From: Massilia frigida
Lineage (GTDB): Bacteria; Pseudomonadota; Gammaproteobacteria; Burkholderiales; Burkholderiaceae_D
Length of the DNA stretch: 64,000 nucleotides
NCBI RefSeq assembly: GCF_011682175.1
Contig: NZ_WHJG01000001.1
Location: forward strand, 1 to 64,000
Direction of reading: 5' to 3'
The notes below the pieces were generated by a model, which ran no database searches, was not told where the DNA came from, and was given only the letters and a program-made list of their open reading frames with translations. Both the position numbers and the translations under genes were made by a program. Below, piece after piece: positions 48,906-57,672 of this stretch; position 1 is the first letter of the stretch; each line of letters begins with the position of its first letter.

Positions 48906-50144
48906 ATGGAAATCCGTCCCATCCTGTCGGCGCTGTTGCGCAGCAAAACCGGCGCCATCCTGGTGGCGCTGCAAGTGGCGATCAGCCTGGCGATCCTGAC
49001 CAACGCGCTCCACATCGTCAACGTGCGCCAGGCCGTGGCCGCGCGCCCGAGCGGCATCGCCGACGAGGCCAACGTGGTCCACATCAAGGTGCGCCACCTG
49101 GTAGAAGGCAGTCACCAGGAACAGCTGGCGCGCCAGCAGGCCGAAACGCGGGCCCTGCGCGCCATCGGCGGCGTGCTGTCGACGGCCTTTGCCAACCAGG
49201 CGCCGATGTCGCAATCCGGCTGGACCACCGGCCTGACCGCCTCGCGCACGGCCGGCAACGACAGCTCCCCCACCTCCATGTACTACTCCGGCGATTCGCT
49301 GGTCAAGACCTGGGGCCTGACGCTGGTGGAAGGGCGCGACCTGGCGCCCGCCGACGTCGTCGAGATCGACGGCAAGACCTCGCCCGACGACCTGTTCCCC
49401 AAGTCGGTCGTGATCACCAGGGCGCTGGCCGGCAAGCTGTGGCCGGGCGCCAGCCAGGCGGTCGGCAAGACGCTGTATTTCGGTAACGGCGACGATGCCA
49501 ATGCGGCTACCGTGGTCGGCGTCGTCGACGCGCTGCAGTCGCAAAACGCAGAGGTGGCCACGCGCGGCGGCTTTGCCCTGATCGCCCCGATCCGCCAGTC
49601 GTTCGCGTCCATCATGTACACCGTGCGCACCGAGCCGGGGCAGCTGGAGCGGGTCATGAAGGAGGCCGAGGCCGCGCTGCGCGCCAACAGCGGCGGCCGC
49701 GCCATCATCAAGATGAAGACGGTGGCCGAGGACCGCAAGGAGCGCTACCGGGCCGACGTGGCGCTGTCGTGGATGCTGATCGCAGTCAGCGTGCTGCTGC
49801 TGCTCATTACCGCCAGCGGCATCGTCGGCATGGCCAGCCTGTGGGTCACCCAGCGCCGCAAGCAGATCGGCGTGCGGCGCGCGCTGGGGGCGCGCCGCAT
49901 CGACATCCTGCGCTACTTCATCACCGAGAACTTCATGATCACCAGCGTCGGCGTGCTATGCGGCGTGCTGGCGTCGGTGGCGCTGAACCAGCTGCTGGTC
50001 AGCCAGCTGGACATGGCCCGCCTGCCGATCGCCTACCTGGTGGTGGGCGCCGGCGTGTTCTGGGCGCTGGGCGTGGCCGCGGTGGCCGGACCGGCGTACC
50101 GCGCCGCCTCCATTTCCCCGGCCACGGCGACCCGCAGTGCCTGA
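48906..50144 (+). CDS. ABC transporter permease, FtsX/MacB type (second subunit)
   Basis: 412-aa permease with one N-terminal helix (TGAILVALQVAISLAILTNAL), a periplasmic domain, and three C-terminal helices carrying SGIVGMASLWVTQRRKQIGVRRALGAR and the ALGVAAVAGPAYRAASISPATATR end. It starts 7 bp after the first permease. The two differ in sequence, so they are not a simple recent duplication. Confidence 0.92.
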   Translation: MEIRPILSALLRSKTGAILVALQVAISLAILTNALHIVNVRQAVAARPSGIADEANVVHIKVRHLVEGSHQEQLARQQAETRALRAIGGVLSTAFANQAPMSQSGWTTGLTASRTAGNDSSPTSMYYSGDSLVKTWGLTLVEGRDLAPADVVEIDGKTSPDDLFPKSVVITRALAGKLWPGASQAVGKTLYFGNGDDANAATVVGVVDALQSQNAEVATRGGFALIAPIRQSFASIMYTVRTEPGQLERVMKEAEAALRANSGGRAIIKMKTVAEDRKERYRADVALSWMLIAVSVLLLLITASGIVGMASLWVTQRRKQIGVRRALGARRIDILRYFITENFMITSVGVLCGVLASVALNQLLVSQLDMARLPIAYLVVGAGVFWALGVAAVAGPAYRAASISPATATRSA

Positions 50145-50175
50145 CGGCGTACGTTCCGATGGTATGCTAGCGGCC

Positions 50176-51510
50176 ATGCCTACTGTATTGATCATTGACG
50201 ACAACGCCGCCGTCGCCATCGCCCTCGATGTCCTGTTTTCGCTGCACGACATCGGTGCGCTGCGCGCCACCTCGCCCGAAGAAGGCCTGGCCATCCTGGA
50301 CCGTACCAGCGTGGACCTGGTCATCCAGGACATGAACTTTTCCGCCGACACCACCTCGGGCGAGGAAGGCACGGCGCTGTTCCGCGAAATCCGCAAGCGC
50401 CACCCCGACCTGCCGGTGATCCTGCTGACCGCCTGGACCCATCTGGACGCGGCGGTCGACCTGGTCAAGTCGGGCGCGGCCGACTACCTGTCCAAGCCAT
50501 GGAACGACAACCGCCTGATTGCGACGGTGACCAACCTGATCGAACTGGGTCAGGCCAACCGCTCCTTGCAGCAGCGCGTGCAGCACGAACGGCGCGCCCG
50601 GCGCGACCTGGAACAGGGTTTCGATTTGCGCGGCATGGTATGGCAGGACGCGGCCACGGAACGCATCCTGCACCTGGCCTGCCAGGTGGCGCGGTCCGAC
50701 GTGCCGGTGCTGATCAGCGGCCCGAATGGCACCGGCAAGGAACGCATCGCCGAGATCATCCAGGCCAACTCGCTGGTGGCGCGCGGGCCGTTCGTGGTGC
50801 TCAATTGCGGCGCCCTGCCGGCCGAATTGATCGAGGCCGAACTGTTCGGCGCCGAAGCGGGCGCCTACACTGGCGCTTCGCGCGCGCGTGAAGGCAAGTT
50901 CGAAGCGGCCGATGGCGGTACCCTGTTTTTGGATGAAATCGGCAACCTGCCGCTGGCCGGCCAGATGAAGCTCTTGCGCGTACTCGAAACGGGGCGCTTC
51001 GAGCGCCTGGGCTCGAACCGCGAACGGCAGGTGAAAGTGCGCGTAATCAGCGCCACCAACGCCGACCTGGGCGCGATGATCCGCGCCGGCACCTTCCGCG
51101 AAGACCTGTTCTACCGCCTCAACGTGATCGAACTGCGCCTGCCGCCCCTGGCGGCGCGCACGGCCGACATTTTGCCGCTGGCGGCCGCTTTTCTCGCGCG
51201 CGGCAAGAGCCTGCACCACTGCGCCCAGGCCGCGCTGCTGGCGCACGCCTGGCCGGGTAATGTGCGCGAACTCAAAAACGTGATGGCGCGCGCCAGCCTG
51301 CTGGCGGCCGGAGACGTCATCAAGGCCACCGATCTTGGCCTGCCGCTGACGCTGGCGGTAAGCGCTGGCATCGAGGTAGAGCCGGACCGCGACGCCATTG
51401 TCGGTGCCATGACGCGTGCCAACGGCGTGGTGGCGCAGGCGGCGGCCGACCTGGGGCTGTCGCGCCAGGCGCTGTACCGGCGCATGGAACGCCTCGGGAT
51501 CGCGCGCTAG
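50176..51510 (+). CDS. sigma-54-dependent response regulator (NtrC family)
   Basis: 444-aa regulator. Receiver domain (Asp52 in QDMNF, Thr in LLTAWTHLD, Lys in LSKPW), AAA+ domain with Walker A GPNGTGKE, the sigma-54-contacting GAYTGA at 229-234, Walker B GGTLFLDEIG, and the arginine-finger region (FREDLFYRLNV), then a Fis-type helix-turn-helix (VVAQAAADLGLSRQALYRRMERLG). The start at 50176 gives a normal receiver N-terminus; upstream ATGs overlap the permease gene. It shares the operon with the exporter and is presumed to activate the sigma-54 promoter at 45489. Confidence 0.93.
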   Translation: MPTVLIIDDNAAVAIALDVLFSLHDIGALRATSPEEGLAILDRTSVDLVIQDMNFSADTTSGEEGTALFREIRKRHPDLPVILLTAWTHLDAAVDLVKSGAADYLSKPWNDNRLIATVTNLIELGQANRSLQQRVQHERRARRDLEQGFDLRGMVWQDAATERILHLACQVARSDVPVLISGPNGTGKERIAEIIQANSLVARGPFVVLNCGALPAELIEAELFGAEAGAYTGASRAREGKFEAADGGTLFLDEIGNLPLAGQMKLLRVLETGRFERLGSNRERQVKVRVISATNADLGAMIRAGTFREDLFYRLNVIELRLPPLAARTADILPLAAAFLARGKSLHHCAQAALLAHAWPGNVRELKNVMARASLLAAGDVIKATDLGLPLTLAVSAGIEVEPDRDAIVGAMTRANGVVAQAAADLGLSRQALYRRMERLGIAR

Positions 51511-51512
51511 GA

Positions 51513-52847
51513 ATGCGCATGCATACCTCGCTGCGCCTGTCCCTCGTCACGCGCTGGACCGCCCTGGTGGGCACCCTGCTGGCCCTGGGCATCCTCATCG
51601 CGCTGGGATTGGACCACCTTCTGCCGGGGCGTGCGCTACTGGTGCTCGCCTTGTCGCTGGCATGCGTGGTGCCGATCGCGGTCATTACCATGCGCGCCCA
51701 GATCGCCCCGATCCTGTCGCTGTTTCGCGCGCTCGAAGGCACCGTCACCAGCTACAAGGATGGCGACTTTTCGTTCAGCCTGCACTGGCCCCAGAACGAC
51801 GAACTGGCCGACCTGGTGGCGGCCCACAACGCGCTCGGCAATGTGCTGCGCGAACAGCGCCTGGCGCTGGTGCAGCGCGAACTGCTGCTCGATACCATGG
51901 TCCAGAACACCCCGGTGGCCATGCTGCTCGTCAGTGAAGGCGCGGGGAACACGGGAGCGATCGTGTACGCCAACCTGTCGGCGCGCCAGATGCTGGGCGA
52001 CGGCCGCAAGCTCGAAGGCCATCGCCTGTCCGAGATCCTCAGCCAGGCCTCGCCCGCGCTGGTCGATGCGCTGGCGCGCGGCGGCGACGGCCTGTTCACG
52101 GCCGGCGACGGCGAAGATGAAGAGGTATATCACCTGGCGCGGCGCAGCTTCAGCCTCAATGGCCGCAAGCACGAACTGCTGCTGCTGCGCCAGCTGACCC
52201 ACGAACTGCGGCGCCAGGAAGTGCAGACCTGGAAAAAGGTCATCCGCGTGATCAGCCACGAACTGAATAATTCGCTGGCGCCCCTGACCTCCCTGGCCCA
52301 TTCCGGCGCGGAGCTGGTGCGGCGCGGCCAGACCGGGCGCCTGCCGCAAATCCTGGAAACCATCGAAGAGCGCACGCGCCACCTGGAAAGCTTCATCCTC
52401 GGCTACGCGCGCTTCGCCAAGCTGCCGTCGCCGCGCGTCGAAGAGTGCCCGTGGCCCGCCTTTGTCAGCCAGCTGGCCTCGCAGGTGGCCGTGACGGTGG
52501 CCGGGACGCTGCCGCCGGAGCCAGCCAGGTTCGACCCGGGCCAGATGGAACAGGCTTTGCTCAACCTGCTCAAGAATGCCCACGAATCGGGCTCGCCGGC
52601 CGCCGACGTGACGCTGCAAGTGCGCCTGGCGCCGGGCGTGCTGCGGATCGAGGTGATGGACCGCGGCCAGGGCATGAACGACGCCGTGCTGACCAATGCG
52701 CTGGTGCCGTTCTACTCCACCAAGCGCAGTGGCACCGGCCTGGGACTGGCGCTGGCGCGCGAAATCGCCGAAGCGCACGGCGGGCGCATCACGCTCGGCA
52801 ACCGCGACGGCGGCGGCCTGACGGTCACCCTGATCCTGCCGGCCTAA
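51513..52847 (+). CDS. sensor histidine kinase of the exporter operon
   Basis: 444-aa kinase. Two N-terminal helices (ALVGTLLALGILIALGL; ALLVLALSLACVVPIAVI) with almost no periplasmic loop, HAMP, a PAS-like region (about 125-215), HisKA with phospho-accepting His249 (RVISHELNNSLAPL), and HATPase (NLLKNAHESG, DRGQGM, GTGLGLAL). The short loop suggests sensing within the membrane or cytosol. It starts 2 bp after the response regulator, its probable partner. Confidence 0.93.
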   Translation: MRMHTSLRLSLVTRWTALVGTLLALGILIALGLDHLLPGRALLVLALSLACVVPIAVITMRAQIAPILSLFRALEGTVTSYKDGDFSFSLHWPQNDELADLVAAHNALGNVLREQRLALVQRELLLDTMVQNTPVAMLLVSEGAGNTGAIVYANLSARQMLGDGRKLEGHRLSEILSQASPALVDALARGGDGLFTAGDGEDEEVYHLARRSFSLNGRKHELLLLRQLTHELRRQEVQTWKKVIRVISHELNNSLAPLTSLAHSGAELVRRGQTGRLPQILETIEERTRHLESFILGYARFAKLPSPRVEECPWPAFVSQLASQVAVTVAGTLPPEPARFDPGQMEQALLNLLKNAHESGSPAADVTLQVRLAPGVLRIEVMDRGQGMNDAVLTNALVPFYSTKRSGTGLGLALAREIAEAHGGRITLGNRDGGGLTVTLILPA

Positions 52848-52893
52848 GCGGCAGCAATGGTAAGATCGGCTTCCATTTTCTTCCCCGCCAGCG

Positions 52894-53667
52894 ATGTCCG
52901 ACACCCCTGCTTCCACCCGCTTCGACGCACCCGGCCACCCGCCGGCCACCATCACCGAATTCAAGGGCGTGCGCTTCCTGCACCTGGGCACCTCGTGGGT
53001 GCAGGGCGCCATGCGCCTGGCCAAGCCGGACAATATCGAGCTCGAATACGTGCAGATGATGATGATGTGGATGCTCTTCCTCGAGCATCCGAAGCACATC
53101 GTCCAACTGGGCCTGGGCAGCGCGGCGCTGACCAAATTCAGTTACCAGCGCTTTCCGTCCGCGCGCGTGACGGTGGCCGAACTCAATCCCAACGTGATCG
53201 ACATCTGCCACGCGCATTTCGGCCTGGCGCCGAACGATGCGCGCCTCGACGTGCGCCAGATGGATGCGATGGATTTCGTGCTCGATGCGGCCAACCACGG
53301 CACGGTCGACGTGCTCCAGGTGGACCTGTACGACGAGGAGGCGCGCGGGCCGGTGCTCGACTCGCCCGAGTTCTACCAGGCCTGCATGGATTGCCTGTCC
53401 GAGGACGGCATCATGACCACCAATGTATTTGGCGACTTTTCGAACTACGACAAGAACCTGCAAAACATGGAGCTGGTGTTCGACGCCGTGGTGTGGCTGC
53501 CCGAAGTGCATGACGCGAACATCGTCGTGGTGGCGTTCAAGCGCGCGCCGTCCATTGATTTCAGTGTGTTGTACGAGCGCGCGGGGGCCATCAAGAAGAG
53601 CATGAACCTGCCCGCCAAGAACTGGGTGGCGGGTTTGAAGGGCTGGATGCAGGACCAACAGGAATAA
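52894..53667 (+). CDS. spermidine-synthase-like Rossmann protein
   Basis: 257-aa protein with the SpeE-type fold: LQLGLGSAAL-like glycine loop (IVQLGLGSAALTKF), the acidic end of strand 2 (VTVAELNPNVIDIC), and DVRQMDAMDFVL. The polyamine synthase GGGDG loop is replaced by GLGSA and the catalytic segment reads VDLYDEEARGP, so true aminopropyl transfer is doubtful. Many such homologues are annotated only as spermidine synthase-like methyltransferase-fold proteins. 46 bp after the kinase gene; may be read with that operon. Confidence 0.75.
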   Translation: MSDTPASTRFDAPGHPPATITEFKGVRFLHLGTSWVQGAMRLAKPDNIELEYVQMMMMWMLFLEHPKHIVQLGLGSAALTKFSYQRFPSARVTVAELNPNVIDICHAHFGLAPNDARLDVRQMDAMDFVLDAANHGTVDVLQVDLYDEEARGPVLDSPEFYQACMDCLSEDGIMTTNVFGDFSNYDKNLQNMELVFDAVVWLPEVHDANIVVVAFKRAPSIDFSVLYERAGAIKKSMNLPAKNWVAGLKGWMQDQQE

Positions 53668-53794
53668 GCATATAACGGCTGCGCATAAGTGATGCGCGCG
53701 CGCGGGGTACGTAGTCGAGATTACAGCGTTTTATGAATCGAAGCACGCAATATTGCTGCCATTGCACGGATTTACAACACTCTGTCATGACTCG

Positions 53795-53824
53795 TTGCGC
53801 GTCCCAAAACTCGTCAGGTAGTAT
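53795..53824 (+). promoter_or_regulatory. possible promoter of the TonB receptor gene
   Basis: TTGCGC (53795-53800), 18-nt spacer, TAGTAT (53819-53824), 75 bases before the receptor ATG. Hexamers are moderate. No clear Fur or other operator was seen in the 231-bp spacer 53668-53898. Confidence 0.3.
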
Positions 53825-53898
53825 CGTTTCACATTGGCTGGCCCCACGAGGGTGGGTCCAGTGAATTCCCGAAAAATGAAAAGAAACGAGACATCTAC

Positions 53899-56376
53899 AT
53901 GACGAATTACCCAGGCAGCCCTCACCTCAAACGCACCTTGCTCGCATCGGCCCTCCTGCTCGCGCTCAATAGCACCTACGCGCAGCAAGGTACCGCCCCC
54001 GCCGCCCGCAGTGGCGAGGACACCCCCGCTTCCGTCGTGATCCTCGGTTCACGCTCGACCGCCAAGACCTCGCTCGATACCGCCGCGCCGGTTGGCCTGA
54101 TCAACATCAAGGACATGCAGACCGCCGGTCCGCTGGAACTGGGCAAGCTGCTGCAAACGCTGGACCCATCGTTCAACTTCTCGTCGACGTTCATCAGCGA
54201 CGGCACCGACATCATCCGCCCTGCGACCCTGCGCGGCCTCGGCCCCGACCAGCTGCTGGTGCTCGTGAACGGCAAGCGCCGCCACCAGCAGGCGCTGGTC
54301 AATGTGCAGCAAACCGTCGGACGCGGCTCGGCCGGTACCGACATCAACGCCATTCCGCTGTCGGCCATCCACCACATCGAAGTGCTGCGCGATGGCGCGG
54401 CCGCCCAATACGGCTCCGACGCGATCGCCGGCGTGATCAACATCGTCCTCAAGACCCAGACCAACGAAACCCAATTGAGCAGCAGCGTCGGCACCACCTC
54501 CGAAGGCGACGGCGACCTGATCTCCGGCAGCGCCAACAAGGGTTTCAAGCTGGGTGAAAACGGTTACCTGAACCTGTCGGTCGAAGGCCGCCGCCGCAAC
54601 GAAACCAACCGCGCCGGCCCCGACACCGCGCGGGTCGACCCGCCGCGCGTGACCCAGCGCATCGGCGACAGCCTGGCGAAAGATGCCTACCTGTGGTGGA
54701 ATGCGGCGCTGCCGATCGACGACAGCAGCGAAATCTACTCCTTCGGCGGCATCTCCAAGCGTACCGGCGATTCGGCGGGCTTTTTCCGCTCGCCGGGCGA
54801 CGGCCGCACCGTGCCTGCCGTGTACCCGAACGGCTATCTGCCGAACATCCTGACGACGGTGAAAGACGTCTCGTTCGCGGTCGGCTACAAGCGCGAGCTG
54901 GCCAACGACTGGAAGTTCGACGTGAGCGTGAACCACGGCCGCAGCGAACTCGGTTTCCATGAACGCAATTCGATCAACGTCAGCTACTGGTACGAGCCGA
55001 AACCGGGTGGCGGCATCTATGCCGAATCGCCGCTGGAAGCCGATACCGGCAAGCTGAAATTCAACCAGACCACCTTCAACGCCGACATTCGCGGCCCGAT
55101 CAAGTTTGGCGACCGCACCGTGCAGCTGGCGACCGGCTTTGAGTACCGCAGCGACAACTACGCCATCGAAGCGGGCGACCCGGTGTCGTACCAGTACGGC
55201 CGCACCAACAACCCGGCCATCAAGATCTTCGACCAGGTCGGCGGCATCGCGGCCTCCGGCGCGCAAGGCTTCCCTGGCTACACCCCGGGCACCGAAGTTG
55301 ACCAGGGCCGTCACAACATCGCCATGTATCTCGATGCGGAACACAACATCACCGAGAAGCTGCTGGTCGCCGCCGCGGTGCGCTTTGAAAAGTACTCTGA
55401 CTTCGGCAACACCACCACCGGCAAATTGAGCATGCGCTACGATCCGTCGCGCCAGTTCGGCATGCGCGGCAGCGTGTCGACCGGTTTCCGCGCACCGAGC
55501 GTGCAGCAGAAGTTCTACAGCTCCGTGTCGACCAACCTCAATTCGGCCGGCGTGCTGACCGAAACGCTGACCGCGCGCGAAGGCAGCCCGGTCACGCGTG
55601 CCTTCGGCATCTCCCCGCTCAAGGAAGAGACCTCGAAGAGCGCCAGCATCGGCATGATCGTGCGCCCGATGCCCAACTTCTCGGTGACCGCCGACTTGTA
55701 CCGCATCGACATCGACGACCGCATCGTCTTCTCGAGCAATATCGCACCGGAATCGGGCGCCTGCGTGCCGGCGTCCAAGTGCCCGATCAAGTCGATCCTC
55801 GATCCGCTCAAGGTCGGCCAGGCCCAGTTCTTCACCAATGCGATCGACACCACCACGGATGGCCTGGACATGGTGGCCGAGCACACCACCAAGTGGAGCG
55901 GCTCGACCCTGGTATTGTCCGGCCAGATGAGCTTCAGCAAGACCGAAGTCAAGGCCCGCAAATCGCAGTCGCCCGTGCTGACCGGCGCCCAGTTGTTCGA
56001 CGACGCGCAAGTGACCCTGATCGAGCGCGGCCAGCCGCGCAAGAAGCACGTGCTCGCGGCCGACTACACCACCGGCCCATGGAACGTGAACACCCGCGCC
56101 AACTACTACGGCGCCGTGCAGGGCCAGGGCTTTACCGCCCCGTACATCCAGACCTGGGAAGCGAAGTGGCTGGTCGACATGTCGCTGCGCTATGCCTTCA
56201 CCAAGAAGATCAGCGCATCGATCGGCGTGAACAACCTGTTCGACACCTACCCGACCGAGTGGGACAAGACCAAGGCCGCACCGTTCCCGCAACTGGGCTT
56301 CACCCATTGCTGGGAAACCTGCCCGATCGGCATCAACGGCCGCCAGATGTACGCGAAGCTTGACTGGGCTTTCTAA
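53899..56376 (+). CDS. TonB-dependent outer-membrane receptor
   Basis: 825-aa receptor. A signal peptide (about 1-29, LLASALLLALNSTYAQ), plug domain (about 45-190) with LRGLGPDQLLVLVNGKRRH and IEVLRDGAAAQYGSDAIAGVINI, and a 22-strand barrel ending in the required aromatic (LDWAF). The plug wording (NGKRRHQQALVN, GSAGTDINAIPLSAI) is of the kind seen in receptors often annotated for catecholate siderophores or other substrates, but the ligand cannot be assigned. Monocistronic with its own terminator. Confidence 0.93.
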   Translation: MTNYPGSPHLKRTLLASALLLALNSTYAQQGTAPAARSGEDTPASVVILGSRSTAKTSLDTAAPVGLINIKDMQTAGPLELGKLLQTLDPSFNFSSTFISDGTDIIRPATLRGLGPDQLLVLVNGKRRHQQALVNVQQTVGRGSAGTDINAIPLSAIHHIEVLRDGAAAQYGSDAIAGVINIVLKTQTNETQLSSSVGTTSEGDGDLISGSANKGFKLGENGYLNLSVEGRRRNETNRAGPDTARVDPPRVTQRIGDSLAKDAYLWWNAALPIDDSSEIYSFGGISKRTGDSAGFFRSPGDGRTVPAVYPNGYLPNILTTVKDVSFAVGYKRELANDWKFDVSVNHGRSELGFHERNSINVSYWYEPKPGGGIYAESPLEADTGKLKFNQTTFNADIRGPIKFGDRTVQLATGFEYRSDNYAIEAGDPVSYQYGRTNNPAIKIFDQVGGIAASGAQGFPGYTPGTEVDQGRHNIAMYLDAEHNITEKLLVAAAVRFEKYSDFGNTTTGKLSMRYDPSRQFGMRGSVSTGFRAPSVQQKFYSSVSTNLNSAGVLTETLTAREGSPVTRAFGISPLKEETSKSASIGMIVRPMPNFSVTADLYRIDIDDRIVFSSNIAPESGACVPASKCPIKSILDPLKVGQAQFFTNAIDTTTDGLDMVAEHTTKWSGSTLVLSGQMSFSKTEVKARKSQSPVLTGAQLFDDAQVTLIERGQPRKKHVLAADYTTGPWNVNTRANYYGAVQGQGFTAPYIQTWEAKWLVDMSLRYAFTKKISASIGVNNLFDTYPTEWDKTKAAPFPQLGFTHCWETCPIGINGRQMYAKLDWAF

Positions 56377-56399
56377 GCTTTTCAACGTCGCATGACGAG

Positions 56400-56428
56400 G
56401 CCACGCCGGCGACGGCGTGGCTTTTTTT
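56400..56428 (+). terminator. rho-independent terminator of the TonB receptor gene
   Basis: Perfect 9-bp stem GCCACGCCG (56400-56408) / CGGCGTGGC (56413-56421), GCGA loop, followed by seven T (56422-56428), 24 bases after the stop codon. Confidence 0.92.
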
Positions 56429-56453
56429 ATTCGCCTGGCCAAAGTGACGCCCA

Positions 56454-56472
56454 GTGCATAAAATTTATGCAC
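56454..56472. promoter_or_regulatory. 19-bp operator-like palindrome
   Basis: GTGCATAAA (56454-56462), central A, TTTATGCAC (56464-56472): a perfect palindrome 25 bases before the small antitoxin-like ORF. Its size, AT-rich centre and position are those of autoregulatory operators of type II toxin-antitoxin genes. Confidence 0.6.
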
Positions 56473-56497
56473 TCCCATTTATGTAGCGAGACACCCC

Positions 56498-56728
56498 ATG
56501 CGCAAGGAAGTCCTTCTTACGGCCGGCATTGTGGAACAGCCATGGGACAATTTTTTGCTTGCGAAGGTCGAAGCCGCACGTCACTCCGTGCGCGCGCGCA
56601 AGGGAACTTCCCACGACGAGCTGGAAGCGAGATTCGCGGCGCACCGCGCTGAGTGCATCAGAGCGCTCGAAGTGCGAACATCGGCTGACTCACGTTCGCC
56701 TATGCCGGCACGTGAATCCGCACCTTGA
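56498..56728 (+). CDS. orphan antitoxin-like small protein, 76 aa
   Basis: Small charged protein: a short N-terminal strand (MRKEVLLTAGIVEQ), PWDNFLLAKVEAARHSVRAR and SHDELEARFAAHRAECI. The WD/N-F..KV-A...HDE-A pattern resembles the C-terminal toxin-binding part of stability-determinant/StbD-type antitoxins, but I cannot confirm the family. The C-terminal ~20 residues after EVRTS look unrelated and overlap the convergent DUF817 gene by 29 bp. No toxin gene follows, so the gene may be a solitary survivor of a toxin-antitoxin pair. Confidence 0.5.
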   Translation: MRKEVLLTAGIVEQPWDNFLLAKVEAARHSVRARKGTSHDELEARFAAHRAECIRALEVRTSADSRSPMPARESAP

Positions 56729-57578
56729 TGTGCTTGAGGTTGACGATCATCGTGAAGATCATCACGACCAGCAAAGACCACGAACTCCACTTCCCGACAT
56801 GCACCATCGACCACGCGCCCAGCTGGTTGGGGTACTTCCAGATGCCGAAAAAGGTGCTGATGTTTTCGGCCAGCCAGATGAAAAACCCGATCAGCACAAA
56901 GGCCAGCAGCAAGGGCATGCGGCGCTCGACGTCGAGCGGCCGAAAGATGACGGTCGACCTGGCATACAGCCCGAGCGCGCACGCCGCCACGTTCCAGCGA
57001 TAGTCGCCGATGTAGTGGTGCGTGAAAAAATTGACGTAGATGAGGAGCGCGATCACCACGCCCATCCAGTGCGGCGGGTGATGGATCACCCGCAAATCGA
57101 ACAAACGCCATGCCTGGATGATGTAGCTGCCGACGGCCGCATACATGAATCCCACAAACAGCGGCACGCCGAACAGCTTCGTGTACGCAGGGTCCGGGTA
57201 GGACCACGACTGGATGCTGCCCGAGGTCTTGAACACTTCCAGCGCAAAGCCGACCACGTGAAACAAGGTGATCGCCTTGAGTTCATCGCGCGTCTCCAGC
57301 CTGGCCCACATCATCCAGCCCTGGATGGCAAGCGCGACGACCAGCAGCACGTCGTAACGCGGGATGCCCCACAGGCCCGCGCGCGGTACCGAAAACACCG
57401 CCGCAAAGAACAGGCCCACGAACAGGCAGGCGCGCGCTTCCTTCATGCCGAAGTAGAGAAACTCCACCCCAAAGCGGGACAGGCCGCTAAGTCCGGCCCG
57501 GGGATGGAATGCCAGCAGTTGCGCGTCGACCGCGCTTGGGCGCAACGAAAACAGCCGGGACAGGATATGGGCGGCCAT
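56700..57578 (-). CDS. DUF817-family integral membrane protein
   Basis: 292-aa protein with about eight hydrophobic helices and the family-like blocks FLYFGMKEARACLFVG, FKTSGSIQSWSYPDP and FVGFMYAAVGSYIIQAWR. Function of DUF817 is unknown. The ATG at 57578 (MAAHILSRLF) is used; the frame open to 58181 upstream is Arg/Ser-rich and opposite real coding sequence of another gene. Stands alone after the MoxR operon (94-bp gap). Confidence 0.85.
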   Translation of the reverse strand: MAAHILSRLFSLRPSAVDAQLLAFHPRAGLSGLSRFGVEFLYFGMKEARACLFVGLFFAAVFSVPRAGLWGIPRYDVLLVVALAIQGWMMWARLETRDELKAITLFHVVGFALEVFKTSGSIQSWSYPDPAYTKLFGVPLFVGFMYAAVGSYIIQAWRLFDLRVIHHPPHWMGVVIALLIYVNFFTHHYIGDYRWNVAACALGLYARSTVIFRPLDVERRMPLLLAFVLIGFFIWLAENISTFFGIWKYPNQLGAWSMVHVGKWSSWSLLVVMIFTMIVNLKHIKVRIHVPA

Positions 57579-57672
57579 ACGAATAAAGAGCTCCAGGGTG
57601 ACGAAAGTGAAGGCGGGATTGCGAGGCTGGCAACGGCATCTTAACCCAAGCCGACGCCCCACCGGCCGGGCG

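Noticed and set aside
54049-56478. 809-codon open frame on the minus strand opposite the TonB receptor
   Set aside because: Antisense shadow: Arg/Gly/Val/Ala-rich product without domains, covering a convincing receptor gene.
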